A stretch of DNA of 14,670 bases, taken from CAZAYP01 sp964489425 [NCBI: uncultured Verrucomicrobiota bacterium]. GTDB lineage: Bacteria > Verrucomicrobiota > Kiritimatiellia > RZYC01. Within the stretch, counting starts at the first letter, position 1. Each line of letters begins with the position of its first letter. A program made the translations under genes and the position numbers. Shown piece after piece: positions 8,938 through 14,670 of the stretch. Under the pieces are notes generated by a model, which searched no databases, was not told where the DNA came from, and worked only from the letters and a program-made list of their open reading frames with translations. The DNA lies in contig CAZAYP010000111.1 in the NCBI GenBank assembly GCA_964489425.1, forward strand, positions 1 through 14,670, in the 5' to 3' direction.

Positions 8938-11529
8938 TTACAGGGCGGGCGCGGCGCCGGCGGCGGGCGCCACCTCGGGGGTCAGTACATCGGGCATCAA
9001 CGCCAGGCCCTTGGCGCGCACATCAGGGTCAAGGGCCGCGGCTTTGTCCAGCAGGTCGGCGGCGATTTTCCGCCCGCCGATATGGTAGCACAGGACGGCC
9101 AGGGACAGGAGCTTGTCGGCCCGGTCCTTGTCGGCCAGGTTGACGGACAGGATGTAGTGGTTGCACATGCCCACGTAGAGCTTGGGTGTCACCCAGGCCC
9201 ACTCGCGCACCAGGTCGCCGCGGCCGCCGGCGAGGGCTACCCGCACCCCGTCCTGGTTGGCGCTGATCACCGTGCCGCCAAACTGGGCCGGGGCCTTGTC
9301 GAACGGGACCTTGGGAATCACATCCAGCAGGAACTGCTTGAGGTCGGCCATGCGCTGGTAGCTTTCGAGGAGGTTGTTGAAGGCCTGCTGGCCTTCGACC
9401 GTCTGGTACTCAGGCTGCTTGGTCTTCAGGTCCTGGACCAGCTTGCGGAAGTCCTTGGCCTGGACCAGCGCCGCCTGGTTGGCCTTGCGCAGGCCGTCCG
9501 CCCGGGCGATTTCCGTGGCGGCCTGGGCAATGTGGGCCTGGGCGTCTTCAGCCTCCTTGCGGACGGCCGCGTCTTTATCGACCTGGCGCTTCAGCTTGGG
9601 AATCATGGGGGCCACGAACGGGGCGAACAGCGGGTCTACGCCGGCCGCAAACTCTTCCACCTTGCGCAGCGCCTCGGCCGTGGATCCGGCTTCGCGCAGG
9701 TCCGCGGCCTCTTTCTGCAGGGCGGTCACGCTGTCCAGTTGGGCCACCAGGGACTGCGCCAGCGGCTGCATCCCGTACGCCCATTCCGGCACGCCGTTGG
9801 TGTCCTCGGCGTAGGCTTTCAACGCGCTGGTCGCCTCGGCCTGTTCCTTGGCGAGCAACTGCTGGAACCCCTCGCAAAAACTCACCACGGCCTTGGCCCA
9901 GGGCGGCAGCAGGGCCGCCTCGGTGCGGATCGAGGTCGTGCCCGCGGCCGGGTTGGCCAGCCCCGCGCCCATGGCGGCCAGCAACTTGTCGGGGTTGGGC
10001 TGCCCGGCGGGCACGGCGGGGATCGGGCTGTTTTTCACTTCCGTCCAGTATTTCCAGGCATCTTCTTCGCGCCCGTCCAACCGGTAGGCAATGCCTTCGA
10101 AGACGCGCAGCCAGAGGCGCGGGGTGCTGGCGGGAGCGAACTGGTCATACACGGGCTGCAGGCGGGCCACGATGTCGTCGGCTGCGCCTTTTTTCGCGTC
10201 GCGCAGGATGGCGGCCACCTGCTGGCTCTGGTTCGTGGTGAAGGGGTCCAGGGTGATCGGTACGGCTGGGGCCGTGCCGGCGGCTGCGGCGTTGGTATCG
10301 GCGGCGCCGGGGGTGGCGTTTGGCGCGGGCGTCCCCGCGCCGGCGACCACGGCGTTGGTCGCCGCGGCCGGCTCATCCGTGACCGGCACGTTGACCAGGC
10401 GGCCGCCGATCAATTTCTTGATGTACTTGACGGTGGGTTTCGGGGGATCGGGCTTGCGCGGTTTGAGGAGGCCGTAGAGCCCGCCGCCCAGCAGGGCCAG
10501 CGCCGCCACGGCAATGATGATGATCACCCCCACGGGCTTGCGCGCCTTTTTCTTCTGGCTGGGCGTCATGACCGGGCCCTGCTTGACGGCGCGCAGCGCG
10601 GCGCGCATGTCGCTGAGCAGCGAATCGTAGTTGGGATACCGCAGGAAAGGGTCGGCCTCGAGCATGCGGGCCACGAGGTCGCTGGTTTCCTGGTGCACGT
10701 TGGCGCGCAGATCCTGCACCTTGGGCGCGGGCATCTTGAGGCGCGCCAGGACCACTTCCGTGGCCGTGGTGCCTTCGAACGGCGGCTGGCCGGTGAGCAC
10801 GTGGTAGAGCGTCGCGCCCAGGCTGTAGATGTCCGAGCGCTGGTCCACCAGTTGGCCGCGGGCTTTTTCGGGCGCAATGTAGTAAGGGGTGCCCCAGATC
10901 TCGCCGCTGTCCTGCTGGGCCATGAACCGGGCCAGGCCGAAATCCACCACCTTGGCCACGCCGTGCCGGTCGAACATGATGTTTTCCGGCTTGATGTCAC
11001 CGTGCACCAGGCCGATTTCCGCCGCGGCCTTCAGGCCTTCCGCAACGTGGATGGCGATTTGCAGCGCCTGCAGCTCATGGATCTCCGTGCTCTTGGCCAT
11101 CAGCGTGTCCAGGCGCCCGCCGGCCACCAGTTCCATGGCGATGTACGGCTGGCCTGCCATCTGGCCGCAGGAATACACCTGCACGATGTTGGGATGGTTC
11201 AGCGCGGCTGCCGCCCGCGCCTCGCGCAGGAAGTTATCGACAAACTGTTGATCCTGGCCCCATTTTTTCTGCATCACCTTGATGGCCACCTGGCGGCCCA
11301 GGGACTCGTCCAGCCCGTGGTAGACCGCGCCCATGGCGCCTTTGCCCATCAGGCTGAGCAGCAGGAAATTATCAAGGCGCATCGGCACGGGATTGCGCTG
11401 GCTGCACGCCGGACACGCCACCTCGCTGAACGGCTCGCAGGCGGATACATCCATCACCGCGCCGCACTTGGCGCAAGCCAGCTGCTCCACGCGCGAGGCG
11501 GGAAGATCCGCTGTATCCGGGTTATCCAT
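8938..11529 (-). CDS. Transmembrane Hanks-type Ser/Thr protein kinase with N-terminal zinc ribbon
   Basis: An 863-residue kinase and first gene of the operon. Residues 19-42 hold two CxxC pairs (C19/C22, C39/C42), a zinc ribbon. The kinase domain (~53-315) has glycine loop GKGAMGAVY (62-70), K84, E103, catalytic VHGDIKPEN (175-183, D178 and N183), VDFG (D196) and APE (219-221). The usual HRD arginine is Gly177, so this is a non-RD kinase; the catalytic Asp, Lys and Mg-binding residues are present, so activity is expected. A membrane segment follows (VGVIIIIAVAALALLGGG, ~333-350), then an Ala/Thr/Pro linker (~385-425) and ~430 residues of helical, partly TPR-like outer domain ending in an Ala/Pro tail. 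ATG 11529 is chosen because the zinc ribbon follows directly; an extension to 11736 runs through intergenic DNA. There is no Shine-Dalgarno sequence, and the predicted 5' leader is only ~10 bases. Confidence 0.92.
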   Translation of the reverse strand: MDNPDTADLPASRVEQLACAKCGAVMDVSACEPFSEVACPACSQRNPVPMRLDNFLLLSLMGKGAMGAVYHGLDESLGRQVAIKVMQKKWGQDQQFVDNFLREARAAAALNHPNIVQVYSCGQMAGQPYIAMELVAGGRLDTLMAKSTEIHELQALQIAIHVAEGLKAAAEIGLVHGDIKPENIMFDRHGVAKVVDFGLARFMAQQDSGEIWGTPYYIAPEKARGQLVDQRSDIYSLGATLYHVLTGQPPFEGTTATEVVLARLKMPAPKVQDLRANVHQETSDLVARMLEADPFLRYPNYDSLLSDMRAALRAVKQGPVMTPSQKKKARKPVGVIIIIAVAALALLGGGLYGLLKPRKPDPPKPTVKYIKKLIGGRLVNVPVTDEPAAATNAVVAGAGTPAPNATPGAADTNAAAAGTAPAVPITLDPFTTNQSQQVAAILRDAKKGAADDIVARLQPVYDQFAPASTPRLWLRVFEGIAYRLDGREEDAWKYWTEVKNSPIPAVPAGQPNPDKLLAAMGAGLANPAAGTTSIRTEAALLPPWAKAVVSFCEGFQQLLAKEQAEATSALKAYAEDTNGVPEWAYGMQPLAQSLVAQLDSVTALQKEAADLREAGSTAEALRKVEEFAAGVDPLFAPFVAPMIPKLKRQVDKDAAVRKEAEDAQAHIAQAATEIARADGLRKANQAALVQAKDFRKLVQDLKTKQPEYQTVEGQQAFNNLLESYQRMADLKQFLLDVIPKVPFDKAPAQFGGTVISANQDGVRVALAGGRGDLVREWAWVTPKLYVGMCNHYILSVNLADKDRADKLLSLAVLCYHIGGRKIAADLLDKAAALDPDVRAKGLALMPDVLTPEVAPAAGAAPAL

Positions 11530-11545
11530 AGCCGTATGTATCTTG

Positions 11546-11573
11546 ATTCTAGGATATCCCAATCTTTTTTCAA
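11546..11573 (-). promoter_or_regulatory. Sigma70-type promoter of the kinase operon
   Basis: Read on the minus strand: -35 TTGAAA (11573-11568), a 16-base spacer, and -10 TAGAAT (11551-11546). Each hexamer matches the consensus at five of six positions. Transcription should start near 11538-11540, leaving only ~10 bases before the kinase ATG at 11529, which fits the absence of a Shine-Dalgarno sequence there. Confidence 0.6.
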
Positions 11574-11712
11574 CACTATTCGCGCAAATCCGCCGGGTCG
11601 CACAGCGGATCCTGGCCATATCCAGCCGCCGCCAGATGCGGAAAAACAGGCTACTATTCTCAAGGTCCGGCCAGGTAGTTTCCAGATCGAAGTGGATGCT
11701 AAAAATAGTAAA

Positions 11713-11721
11713 TGTGGATAA
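11713..11721 (-). promoter_or_regulatory. Perfect DnaA-box 9-mer
   Basis: The minus strand reads TTATCCACA, identical to the strong E. coli DnaA box, in an AT-rich stretch (CTAAAAATAG on one side, CCTTTTAATT on the other). A second site matching eight of nine bases (TTATCCATA, 11522-11530) overlaps the kinase start codon. This is too few boxes for an origin, and DnaA control of the divergent promoters is speculative. Confidence 0.35.
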
Positions 11722-11770
11722 CCTTTTAATTTGCAAGCAGATGCGCGGCGATTGCGAATCTTCGTGCCGG

Positions 11771-11816
11771 GTTTCCGAAAGATGGAATGGAATATGCTAT
11801 TCTAAGTTCCGGAAAC
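11771..11816 (+). promoter_or_regulatory. Candidate promoter for the double-glycine peptide gene within an inverted repeat
   Basis: An extended -10 TGCTATTCT (TG at 11795-11796, hexamer 11798-11803) lies ~85 bases before the peptide start; no good -35 is seen. It sits between inverted arms GTTTCCG (11771-11777) and CGGAAAC (11810-11816), which could be an operator for a repressor or activator. Confidence 0.3.
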
Positions 11817-11890
11817 ATCCGCGGGTTCTGTGTGGTGGCGGATGGAAGCCGTAAGACACCGTTGAAAATATGGAAATCAAAGGAGATGCC

Positions 11891-12085
11891 ATGAAAAAAG
11901 GTCGCAAGCTGGACAAGAAAGAAATGCAGCAGACACAGGGTGGCGGGAGCGTGAATTATTATGTCGTCGGCGCCAAGTTCAAGGTCGCCCTGGCCCAGGA
12001 TGTGTATGGCGACGTCGAGCGCGCGGAAGACCGCTGGGCGCGGCGCCAGGCAGTGCAAGACGTGGCTGATCAAGTCCGCCGTTGA
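11891..12085 (+). CDS. Small peptide with a double-glycine (bacteriocin/RiPP-type) leader
   Basis: A 64-residue product. ATG 11891 is chosen over an in-frame ATG at 11870 because AAAGGAG lies five bases upstream. The N-terminus, KLDKKEMQQTQGG (residues 6-18), matches the double-glycine leader pattern (L-S/D-x-x-E-L/M-x-x-I/T-x-G-G) cleaved by C39-peptidase ABC exporters. Cleavage after G18 would release 46 residues beginning GSVNYYVVGAKFKVALAQDV. The N-terminal half of this core is hydrophobic or aromatic, and the C-terminal half is highly charged (ERAEDRWARRQAVQDVADQV). The core has no Cys and only Ser20, so lanthionine or disulfide chemistry is not expected; an unmodified bacteriocin, a signalling peptide or another exported peptide is more likely. 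No exporter, peptidase or immunity gene lies in the window. The C-terminal helix could alternatively mean a cytoplasmic protein with a chance leader-like start. Confidence 0.65.
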   Translation: MKKGRKLDKKEMQQTQGGGSVNYYVVGAKFKVALAQDVYGDVERAEDRWARRQAVQDVADQVRR

Positions 12086-12172
12086 GCGTCCGTTGCGCGG
12101 GCTGCGGGCGGTGGCGGGAGCCGGGCTTGGATCCGCCAATAAATGTGCTCGCCGCGGGGCTCAACTAAGTGT

Positions 12173-12210
12173 AGCCTGCGCGCATGATGACCGAAACGTG
12201 CGCGCAGGCT
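12173..12210. other. Perfect 12-bp inverted repeat (strong hairpin) ahead of the cupin gene
   Basis: AGCCTGCGCGCA (12173-12184) and TGCGCGCAGGCT (12199-12210) are exact complements around a 14-base loop (TGATGACCGAAACG). The hairpin lies 87 bases after the peptide stop and 32 bases before the cupin ATG. It lacks a T tract, so a Rho-independent terminator is not certain; an attenuator, an mRNA end stabiliser or a dyad operator are alternatives. Confidence 0.6.
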
Positions 12211-12242
12211 TGCGGAGCAGAACCCCGGCGCGGAGGGCGCTC

Positions 12243-12722
12243 ATGACCCTTCTGGTTATCGACCAGGACATGCTGGACCGCCTGGTCCAGGACGCCCGCA
12301 GCGCGCCACGGCGGCGCAAAAACCTCAATTTTCACGCCCAAAACGAAGATCCCTGCCATCGCCTGCTGAACGCCGTCGAGCCGGAGTCGTACATCCCACC
12401 CCACCGGCACCTGGCGCCGGGCAAGGATGAAACCATGCTGGTGATGCGCGGCCGCTTTGGCGTGATCGAGTTTGATCCGCAGGGCGCCGTGGTGGCCCGG
12501 ATCGTCCTGCAGGCGGCGGGCCTTGTGCCGGGGCTGACCATTCCCCGCGGGGTGTTTCACGGCATCGTGGCGCTGGACCCGGGCAGCGTGTTTCTTGAGG
12601 CCAAGGCCGGTCCGTACCAGCCCTACACGCCGGAGGAGCTGGCCCCGTGGGCGCCGCGCGAAAACGATGCTGCCGCCCCGGCCTACCTGGCCGGGCTGCG
12701 CGCCATGTTCGAGGCCGGATGA
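12243..12722 (+). CDS. WbuC-family cupin metalloprotein
   Basis: A 159-residue single-domain cupin. The N-terminal IDQDMLDRLVQDA, then RKNLNFHAQNEDPCHRLLNAVEPESYIPPHRH and the PGKDETMLVMRGRFGVIEFD core, follow the WbuC pattern (written here as separate runs: RKNLNFHAQ, CHRLLNAVEP, SYIPPHRH). Likely metal ligands are H54, H56, E63 and H106. WbuC genes are known from O-antigen and surface polysaccharide clusters, but their reaction is not established. ATG 12243 is chosen because GGAGG lies six bases upstream and the family's conserved N-terminus starts here; a longer frame to 11961 overlaps the peptide gene and carries no homology. The stop overlaps the following gene's ATG as ATGA, so the two are translationally coupled. 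No polysaccharide gene is beside it here, apart from the distant GT-C-like protein. Confidence 0.85.
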   Translation: MTLLVIDQDMLDRLVQDARSAPRRRKNLNFHAQNEDPCHRLLNAVEPESYIPPHRHLAPGKDETMLVMRGRFGVIEFDPQGAVVARIVLQAAGLVPGLTIPRGVFHGIVALDPGSVFLEAKAGPYQPYTPEELAPWAPRENDAAAPAYLAGLRAMFEAG

Positions 12723-13525
12723 TGCCGCGGCCCATGCTGCCAACCCTCCTCGGTTGCCTGGCGGTTGTTTTGGCAGCGGCCATGCCGGCCCTGGCGGCGG
12801 ATATCGAGGACCTCCCGGTCCGGGACCTCGCGGCGCAAAGCACGTGGTCCGGCAAGCTGTCGCGCGCCCAGGCCGCGGACCTGCTGCAGCGCGCCATCAA
12901 CCAGGGCGTGGCCCGCAAGGTCCTGCTGCGGTATGCCGGCGTGCGGCCGGTCCTGCGCGCCAAGGTGACGGCCACCGAGGTGGGCTGGAACCTGGAACGG
13001 TTCATGGACTTTTCGCGGCCGCCCGTGGAGTGGACGCCCCAGTTTTTCCGGATGCGCAGTTTCAGCGCGCGCTGGGGCGCCGTGGACGAGGTCCGGGCCG
13101 TCAAGGTCACGGAACGCGAGATCGGCAGCCCGCTGGTCTATTACGGGCTCACATTCCACGTGACGTCCGGCAAGGATGGGGGCGACCATACGGTGCCGCT
13201 GACGCTGAAGCCCGGCGGCTATGAAATCGCGGATGTGCTGCAGGCGGCGCTGACCCTCCGGGGAGACGTGGAGGCCGCGGAATCCGCCGCCACCCGGGCG
13301 CCCGCGCCTCCGAACACGCCTACCCCGGCGCCCGTGGCGACCCCGGATCTTGAGCCGGACCCGCGCCCGTCGCCGGTTGCCCCAACCCCGGAGCCGGCCA
13401 CGCCTGTGCCGCCGGCCGGCAACATGGAAGTCCGCCTCCAGCAACTCAAACAGCTTTACGATGCCGGCCTGATCAGTCCGGACGTCTATAAACAGAAGCA
13501 GCAGGCCATTCTCGACGACTTGTAG
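12719..13525 (+). CDS. Secreted protein with Pro-rich linker and C-terminal SHOCT domain
   Basis: A 268-residue protein. Residues 1-~26 are a signal peptide (MLPTLLGCLAVVLAAAMPALA, cut after ALA). The body (~28-185) has no family I recognise; it is mixed alpha/beta with KLSRAQAADLLQRAINQGVA, WNLERFMDF, VRAVKVTEREIGSPLVYYGL and LTLKPGGYEIADVLQAAL. A Pro/Ala/Thr linker (~193-234) leads to the C-terminal SHOCT domain (236-268: MEVRLQQLKQLYDAGLIS, YKQKQQAILDDL), a short helical module of unknown function often found at protein ends. The start is ATG 12719 or the adjacent 12722; GAGG lies four or seven bases upstream, and the former overlaps the cupin stop as ATGA. Coupling to the cupin suggests a shared envelope-related job (inference). 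Confidence 0.8.
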   Translation: MMPRPMLPTLLGCLAVVLAAAMPALAADIEDLPVRDLAAQSTWSGKLSRAQAADLLQRAINQGVARKVLLRYAGVRPVLRAKVTATEVGWNLERFMDFSRPPVEWTPQFFRMRSFSARWGAVDEVRAVKVTEREIGSPLVYYGLTFHVTSGKDGGDHTVPLTLKPGGYEIADVLQAALTLRGDVEAAESAATRAPAPPNTPTPAPVATPDLEPDPRPSPVAPTPEPATPVPPAGNMEVRLQQLKQLYDAGLISPDVYKQKQQAILDDL

Positions 13526-13573
13526 TTGCTGATCCTTAGATAGAAACAAGTTACATTTGGTTGCGGTGCATGA

Positions 13574-13602
13574 TTGACAAGCCCTTAGGCCTGGGGTAAA
13601 CA
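13574..13602 (+). promoter_or_regulatory. Candidate promoter upstream of the Phd-like antitoxin
   Basis: A perfect -35 TTGACA (13574-13579) is followed after 17 bases by a poor -10, TAAACA (13597-13602). A better -10-like TATAAA (13620-13625) is too far from it. The short gap 13526-13674 holds no other recognisable feature. Confidence 0.3.
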
Positions 13603-13674
13603 TAAACTGAGTACGACGATATAAATCAAATCAAGGGAAACATGCACACTTGAACGGCGCATCGAGGTGGATGT

Positions 13675-13914
13675 ATGCCCATGTGTATCGGATTGAATGA
13701 GGTGGCCGGGAAATGGCCGGCCCTGATAAAACGAATCAAACAGGGCGATTCCATTGTTCTGGAGGAAGCTTCCCAACCGATTGCCCGCATTATTCCAGTA
13801 AAGCAGGGAGGTGGTTTCCGAACGCCAGGCACCGCCCGCGGATTGTACCGCATGCACGATGACTTTGATGCCCCGTTGCCGGTGGAAATGGCCGTTCAAT
13901 GGCCCTCACCATAG
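13675..13914 (+). CDS. Phd/YefM-like type II antitoxin, without its usual toxin gene
   Basis: A 79-residue protein. The N-terminal part (IGLNEVAGKWPALIKRIKQGDSIVL, read in shorter runs as GLNEVAGKWPALIKRI and QGDSIVLEEASQPIARIIPV) matches the Phd fold that binds DNA and dimerises. The C-terminus contains DDFDAPLP (residues 62-69), the signature tail of antitoxins paired with PIN-domain VapC toxins. The start at 13675 is supported by GAGG seven bases upstream; ATG 13681 is an alternative. A VapC gene normally follows immediately, but here a frameshifted DUF4160 relic follows, and the PIN gene 245 bases further on is of a different PIN subtype that usually has its own partner. This antitoxin may therefore be an orphan remnant, or it may have been recruited to act on the PIN toxin. 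Confidence 0.75.
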   Translation: MPMCIGLNEVAGKWPALIKRIKQGDSIVLEEASQPIARIIPVKQGGGFRTPGTARGLYRMHDDFDAPLPVEMAVQWPSP

Positions 13915-13935
13915 GATAAATGAGACCCAGGCACC

Positions 13936-14155
13936 ATGCTTACTGTATCCATTTTCTATGGCATCCCCACTTTCATGCCTACTACAATGAATACAGAGCG
14001 ACCTTCTCCATTGATACGCTGGGGTGAATTGCTGCGCCGGCAGTTGCGCGTCGTTACCGCCTGGGCGGAACTGCATCAGGATGATTGGATGGCTGACTGG
14101 CGCTTGGCGATGAGCAAAGGAAGCAGCCGGCCATGCTCTGAAGATTCGGTATAAT
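13936..14155 (+). pseudogene. Degraded DUF4160 gene with two frame disruptions
   Basis: The frame beginning at ATG 13936 encodes MLTVSIFYGI, the usual start of DUF4160 proteins. The family's next conserved block appears in a different frame from 13965 (PHFHAYYNEYRATFSIDTLG, ending at TGA 14025). The last block returns to the first frame from 14026 (ELLRRQLRVVTAWAELHQDD, then WMADWRLAMSKG). About ten residues expected between FYGI and PHFH are missing, implying a small deletion, and one extra base near 14025 breaks the frame again. Read straight through, the first frame gives a 72-residue chimera lacking the PHFH core. DUF4160 genes often sit in toxin-antitoxin-like pairs with DUF2442, which is absent here. 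Non-functional as written; assembly error at both sites is unlikely but possible. Confidence 0.75.
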
Positions 14156-14158
14156 GCT

Positions 14159-14617
14159 ATGCAAAGAAGGTGGCGGATATATGTGGATACATCCGTGTTT
14201 GGCGGATGTTTTGATGCTGGTTTTCGTATTCAGAGCCGCCGGCTGCTGGCGGAAATCCGGGCCGGCCGATTTTGCGCTGTACTATCCACCACCACGCTGG
14301 CCGAAGTCAGCGCAGCCCCGCCGCGGGTGCGTGCTATTCTGGCCAATATTCCCTCATCTCAGGTCGAGTTGGTGACCTTGACGGACCAAGTGATCCGGGT
14401 GCGAGATGCTTATCTGGCGGCCCGCATCCTGGGGTCGGCTTCCTTGCGTGACGCCGAACATGTGGCCGCTGCGACTGTGGCGCGCGCCGATCTGTTGGTC
14501 AGCTGGAATTTCAAGCATATCGTCCACTTTGATAAGATCGCCGGTTTTAACGAGGTGAATCAGCGGCTGGGCTATGGCGCCATCCGCATTCATGCGCCAC
14601 CCGAGGTCGTGCTATGA
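14159..14617 (+). CDS. PIN-domain ribonuclease toxin (VapC-like)
   Basis: A 152-residue PIN-domain protein. The N-terminal strand and first acidic residue are seen in RIYVDTSVFGG (D10). Further likely metal ligands are E49 (TTLAEV), D98 (SLRDAEHVAAAT) and D111 (ARADLLVSWNFKHIV), a complete acidic quartet. The C-terminal NFKHIVHFDKIAGFNEVNQR and GYGAIRIHAPPEV mark the subfamily whose members are encoded just upstream of a small partner protein. PIN toxins typically cut tRNA, rRNA or mRNA, but the target here is unknown. The start at 14159 lacks a clear Shine-Dalgarno sequence; an out-of-frame ATG lies five bases earlier. The stop overlaps the next gene as ATGA. The toxin reading frame is intact, so a neutralising partner should be present, most likely the truncated gene at the window edge. 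Confidence 0.85.
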   Translation: MQRRWRIYVDTSVFGGCFDAGFRIQSRRLLAEIRAGRFCAVLSTTTLAEVSAAPPRVRAILANIPSSQVELVTLTDQVIRVRDAYLAARILGSASLRDAEHVAAATVARADLLVSWNFKHIVHFDKIAGFNEVNQRLGYGAIRIHAPPEVVL

Positions 14618-14670
14618 AAAAAGTTGCGGCTCCCATCGATTGCCTTAAAATGAAGCAGAGTATTCAGCGA
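14614..14670 (+). CDS. Start of a small partner (likely antitoxin) gene, cut by the window edge
   Basis: Nineteen codons are visible (MKKVAAPIDCLKMKQSIQR), beginning with an ATG that overlaps the PIN gene stop as ATGA. The DCLKMKQSIQ pattern resembles the N-terminus of the ~60-80-residue proteins that usually follow this PIN subtype, so it is probably the cognate antitoxin. Only the first residues are seen, so the call rests mainly on position and overlap. Confidence 0.55.
   Translation, partial: MKKVAAPIDCLKMKQSIQR

Larger units (their letters stand above)
11530..11890. other. Divergent intergenic regulatory region
   Basis: About 360 bases without a convincing gene separate the minus-strand kinase operon from the plus-strand peptide gene, and the region is clearly more AT-rich than its flanks. 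It holds a good minus-strand promoter (11546-11573), a perfect DnaA-box 9-mer (11713-11721), a weak extended -10 for the plus strand (11795-11803) inside a 7-bp inverted repeat, and the peptide gene's strong ribosome binding site AAAGGAG (11879-11885). I see no RNA gene or riboswitch in it. Confidence 0.7.

Noticed and set aside
8722-11721. A 999-codon open frame on the plus strand opposite the Ser/Thr kinase and LysM genes
   Set aside because: It is antisense to two genes with clear domains, is rich in His/Gly/Gln/Val without any motif, and is explained by high GC and third-position bias.
11530-11870. Possible replication origin around the DnaA box
   Set aside because: Only one perfect box and one near match, with no box cluster, no dnaA/dnaN/gidA neighbours and only a short AT-rich stretch.
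11530-12242. Sigma54 promoter (GG-N10-GC, TGGCAC-N5-TTGC) for the NtrC-type regulator
   Set aside because: I looked in the intergenic regions by eye; the nearest candidate (TGG at 11715, TTGC at 11731) has the wrong spacing.
11961-12242. N-terminal extension of the cupin frame
   Set aside because: It overlaps the peptide gene in another frame, has no family similarity, and a good ribosome binding site precedes ATG 12243.
13936-14154. A genuine novel 72-residue protein
   Set aside because: Its two ends match DUF4160, while the conserved core is found in a neighbouring frame, so it is a relic.

Overview
The window is GC-rich, with densely packed genes that mostly overlap by ATGA or sit a few bases apart. 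The gene types are a transmembrane Hanks-type Ser/Thr kinase with a zinc ribbon, TPR proteins, a LysM lipoprotein, an NtrB/NtrC-type two-component pair and small toxin-antitoxin genes. Together they suggest a Gram-negative bacterium, perhaps of the PVC assemblage (Verrucomicrobiota/Kiritimatiellota-like). That assignment is an inference from gene style; there is no rRNA or other marker gene to confirm it.

Layout. (1) 2-2074, plus strand: the tail of an alanine/proline-linked exported or envelope protein, followed six bases later by a multi-membrane GT-C-like protein. (2) 2084-11529, minus strand: one long signalling operon. In transcription order it encodes a zinc-ribbon Ser/Thr kinase with one membrane segment and a large outer domain; a coiled-coil LysM lipoprotein; a receiver-STAS fusion; a membrane-anchored TPR protein; a 99-residue helical protein; a soluble PAS histidine kinase; and a sigma54-dependent NtrC-family activator. 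A good sigma70-type promoter lies just before the kinase start, and a short convergent hairpin sits at the far end. (3) 11530-11890: an AT-rich divergent intergenic region with that promoter, a perfect DnaA-box 9-mer and a possible promoter for the plus-strand genes. (4) 11891-13525, plus strand: a 64-residue peptide with a classic double-glycine leader, a perfect 12-bp hairpin, a WbuC-type cupin and a secreted SHOCT-domain protein that overlaps the cupin gene by ATGA. (5) 13675-14670, plus strand, visibly lower in GC: a toxin-antitoxin patch with an orphan Phd-like antitoxin, a frameshifted DUF4160 relic, a PIN-domain toxin and the start of its likely partner gene.

How it may work together (inference): the operon combines three bacterial signalling styles. 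These are Ser/Thr phosphorylation, a STAS partner-switching module fused to a receiver, and a His-Asp phosphorelay that ends in sigma54-dependent transcription. The LysM lipoprotein, the TPR protein and the kinase's outer domain look like envelope-facing parts, so envelope or peptidoglycan sensing is a reasonable hypothesis. The REC-STAS protein carries Asp where STAS anti-anti-sigma factors normally carry the phosphorylated Ser. The divergently placed double-glycine peptide is the best candidate for an undescribed secreted product, although no maturation or export gene lies in the window.
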